Under the pieces are notes generated by a model. The model was given only the letters and a program-made list of their open reading frames with translations. It had not been told where the DNA came from and did not search any database. From Candidatus Saganbacteria bacterium (GTDB taxonomy: Bacteria; Margulisbacteria; WOR-1; O2-12-FULL-45-9; XYB2-FULL-48-7): a stretch of DNA of 56,441 bases. Made by a program: the position numbers and the translations under genes. The stretch covers positions 1 to 56,441 of the forward strand of contig JAFGHC010000001.1 of assembly GCA_016939335.1 (NCBI GenBank), written 5' to 3'. How positions within the stretch are numbered: the first letter of the stretch is position 1; the number at the start of each line of letters is the position of its first letter. Shown one piece after another: positions 55,357-56,441 of the stretch.

Positions 55357-55386
55357 TTGAAACAGGATGCATGGCAAGAGTATAAT
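55357..55386 (+). promoter_or_regulatory. Promoter of the terminal membrane gene
   Basis: TTGAAA (55357-55362), an 18-nt spacer and TATAAT (55381-55386). The message would start near 55393 and include AAGGCGGTG as Shine-Dalgarno for ATG 55408. This rules out the upstream TTG at 55357 as start codon. Confidence 0.6.
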
Positions 55387-55407
55387 GCTCTCAAGGCGGT
55401 GAATAAT

Positions 55408-56361
55408 ATGAATGAAAAGAAAAAAGATGCAACCGAAATAAAAATGTCGCAATTAAAACTCAAGGCGATCGAAATATTTGGAAAAATATGGAATGCGGGA
55501 ACAATTCTTTTGTTGATCTATATTGCTTGGACGATTAGAAACGACTCTTGGTTCTGGCCATTGCTTGTCTTAGGCCTATTATTCCTCCCTCGCTTTTATG
55601 AAATTGATAAAAAGATCACTGTTATGGAAGAGATGAATAAAGACATTGAGGGATACATGTATAAAAAGAAATATTATGATCTCAACATAAATTTAGATCA
55701 TTATGGCTTTATTTTACAGAACATAACGATGTTTTCATTCGAACCAGACATTGGTTTAATCAAAAAGATAGCCAAACTTATAAAAAGGAATGAAACGGAT
55801 ATCGAAAAGAGCGTCTTTGAGATTAAAAAAGTTGCAATTACGATAAATAATTATACAAACGACTTGCGAGTGATTCGCACGGTTTGGATTACGCGTAAAG
55901 ATGAAAAGAGGACAAACGAGTGGGTGGATTTTCCCAAGGATAAGCATTATGACTACACAAGTCAGGTGGGTTGGGCAGGAGACGTCATCCTTTTTTCTTG
56001 GGGAGCCATGGGGATATATTTGGATATGATGGCTGAAGGCGGGACAAAGATTGTCGTTGCCATTAGCGATCCTGACAGCCTTATTAATAAAGACATCGTG
56101 CTATTTGAAGCGCCTCTTTCTGGTAAAGGCCTTAAAAAGTATTCATTGTACCCAGACGACGCCGCTCACAAAGAAATATGGAGAGAATATAGGTCGTATT
56201 CTAATATATATCAGGAAGAAATACAGGATTTTTACTGGCATTTGAACATGGTTACGCATAGTGTAATAGTTGATTATATGAAGAAACATGACGAATGGGA
56301 GAAAGAATATGAAAATGAAAAAGCAAAAAAAAATACAAAGGAAGAAGCGAAAATAACATAA
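55408..56361 (+). CDS. Hypothetical membrane protein, 317 aa
   Basis: Two membrane helices close together at about residues 27-42 and 47-63 (TILLLIYIAW, WPLLVLGLLFLP), then about 240 residues of soluble, charged sequence with a strand-rich middle (INLDHYGFILQNITMFSF, VGWAGDVILFSWGAMGIYLDMM) and a Lys/Glu-rich C-terminal helix. Not recognised. It is AT-rich like the island at 45-50 kb and stands alone, so it may be acquired. The window ends 80 bp after its stop. Confidence 0.6.
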   Translation: MNEKKKDATEIKMSQLKLKAIEIFGKIWNAGTILLLIYIAWTIRNDSWFWPLLVLGLLFLPRFYEIDKKITVMEEMNKDIEGYMYKKKYYDLNINLDHYGFILQNITMFSFEPDIGLIKKIAKLIKRNETDIEKSVFEIKKVAITINNYTNDLRVIRTVWITRKDEKRTNEWVDFPKDKHYDYTSQVGWAGDVILFSWGAMGIYLDMMAEGGTKIVVAISDPDSLINKDIVLFEAPLSGKGLKKYSLYPDDAAHKEIWREYRSYSNIYQEEIQDFYWHLNMVTHSVIVDYMKKHDEWEKEYENEKAKKNTKEEAKIT

Positions 56362-56441
56362 TCGACTGCTGATAAGATTTATTACAGATGATTTTAAGCG
56401 GATCGAGGTCGATGATAAGAAAATAGCCAAAGTCGAATTGG

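Overview
The window is a GC-rich bacterial chromosome segment of compact, often overlapping operons, with a few AT-rich inserts. It suggests an anaerobic or fermentative Gram-negative-type (diderm) bacterium. There is a four-subunit pyruvate-type 2-oxoacid:ferredoxin oxidoreductase, and envelope and LPS genes (gmhB, hldE, an LptC/LptA-like protein, an LptD-like protein, rmlC, a TolC-type channel). A Ycf45-like AAA/R3H protein follows HU. Ycf45 is mostly known from cyanobacteria and their relatives, so a non-photosynthetic relative such as the Margulisbacteria/WOR-1 group is my guess. It is an inference from gene content, not a placement.

Layout. 1-8.5 kb: a glycogen-synthase-like enzyme, then a sulfur and Fe-S block (larE, a geranylgeranyl-reductase-like flavoprotein, cysteine desulfurase, IscU, mnmA, nadA), with a degenerate ROK protein and a response regulator on the other strand. 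9-16 kb: tRNA(CAU), tilS, folP, folK, tsaE, tsaB and rimI, interrupted by a minus-strand gene flanked by duplicated tsaB start sequence. 16-21 kb: metH, a membrane histidine kinase and a DRE-TIM aldolase. 21-31 kb: two complete ABC export systems on either side of a TolC gene. 31-36 kb (minus): gmhB-hldE-TPR-lptC-trxB-thioredoxin-like. 36-44 kb: recR, a membrane protein, por genes, HU, the Ycf45-like ATPase, nadB and tRNA-Gln. 45-50.3 kb: an AT-rich defence island. 50.6-55.2 kb: LptD-like protein, polysaccharide deacetylase, histidine kinase, rmlC. The end is a second AT-rich stretch with an orphan membrane protein.

Two things stand out. First, the island carries a BglII-like restriction-modification system: a C protein with a C-box promoter, an endonuclease with the BglII-type D/E/Q active site, and a methyltransferase fused behind a complete LexA. 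That LexA keeps its winged helix, Ala-Gly cleavage site and Ser/Lys dyad. The methyltransferase promoter has a consensus -35 and -10, and a direct repeat sits across the predicted start site. This looks like SOS- or self-regulated DNA modification. A DGQHR-family operon lies divergently beside it.

Second, at least fifteen loci carry arrays of degenerate 7-nt units, often as two inverted arms. Each locus has its own motif theme. Arrays lie between genes, often against stop codons, and in frame inside cysteine desulfurase, mnmA, folP, metH and nadB. At two places they form the signal peptides of exported proteins (the TolC-like channel and a TPR protein).

Many operon-leading genes have a TATAAT-like box only 6-12 nt before the start codon and no Shine-Dalgarno, which points to widespread leaderless or near-leaderless transcripts. 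No CRISPR array, rRNA or complete insertion sequence was seen.
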